Below, in pieces: positions 63,973-64,000 of a stretch of 64,000 bases of DNA. The stretch lies in contig DLHT01000005.1 of NCBI GenBank assembly GCA_002483365.1, positions 322,713 to 386,712 of the forward strand. Direction: 5' to 3'. Each line of letters opens with the position of its first letter. The first letter of the stretch is position 1. Both the position numbers and the translations under genes were made by a program. Origin of the DNA: Cellvibrio sp. UBA7661. GTDB taxonomy: Bacteria; Pseudomonadota; Gammaproteobacteria; Pseudomonadales; Cellvibrionaceae. The notes under the pieces are model-generated. The model did no database searches and was not told the DNA's origin. It worked only from the letters and a program-made list of their open reading frames with translations.

Positions 63973-64000
63973 CACGTGGCGGTTTCGGATAATAAGTGCA

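Overview
The window looks like a chromosomal stretch of a Cellvibrio-type gammaproteobacterium (Cellvibrionaceae). The main clue is a secreted chitin-active AA10 lytic polysaccharide monooxygenase with serine-rich linkers and two C-terminal binding modules, an architecture known from Cellvibrio japonicus. TonB-dependent receptors, a fimX/serB/ytjB neighbourhood of Pseudomonas type and an mpl...ubiX pair fit the same placement. This is inference from protein content; no rRNA or other marker is present.

Layout. 1-4649 (minus) is a chemosensory operon: MCP, CheY, STAS protein, CheA and CheW (cut by the window edge). 4882-7497 is ppc with a strong terminator. 7498-8380 is non-coding and carries a cluster of DnaA-box-like sites. 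8381-9568 is the LPMO, followed by a GNAT gene and the creB-creC-creD regulon. 13947-14136 carries a second copy of the DnaA-box cluster. 14137-16906 is a wrecked region: a 5'-truncated M56/M23 metallopeptidase gene abuts, back to back, a 5'-truncated and frameshifted TonB-dependent receptor. A lipoprotein phosphatase and a complete TonB receptor follow, then TspO, a Sel1-like protein, a His-rich ABC exporter-type pair and a divergent DUF3299 protein that together suggest metal handling.

24372-25892 holds a DASH-type cryptochrome/photolyase flanked by two near-identical 84-bp hairpin repeats, then a small AT-rich pair (PIN-like protein, zinc-ribbon membrane protein). 27441-29686 is a folate-independent methionine synthase pair (MesX/DUF1852 and MesD) behind a palindrome that fits the MetR consensus. 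AraC/Ohr, a secreted alpha/beta hydrolase, and the ada-alkA alkylation repair operon (Ada lacking its second AraC helix-turn-helix) follow. Then come a second secreted hydrolase, a DUF2975/XRE pair and a membrane-anchored serine hydrolase.

38948-43673 (minus) carries a candidate 51-residue membrane protein and a giant nitrate reductase fused to a CysJ-like flavoprotein, with a sigma-54 type promoter. A Cache-type MCP is next. 45815-52974 is the c-di-GMP/type IV pilus neighbourhood: a large protein with a possible C-terminal PilZ-like part, catalytically degenerate FimX, serB and ytjB. It is followed by an ABC transporter pair, an OlsF-like bifunctional acyltransferase and a periplasmic binding protein.

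57994-63972 has mpl, ubiX, mvaB (HMG-CoA lyase) and a DUF2288 protein. Between mpl and ubiX lies an AT-rich accessory insert with a putAbiC-like membrane protein and a Tae4-type amidase effector gene overlapping a tiny two-helix membrane protein that may be its immunity partner. No tRNA, rRNA, CRISPR array or recognisable IS transposase was seen.
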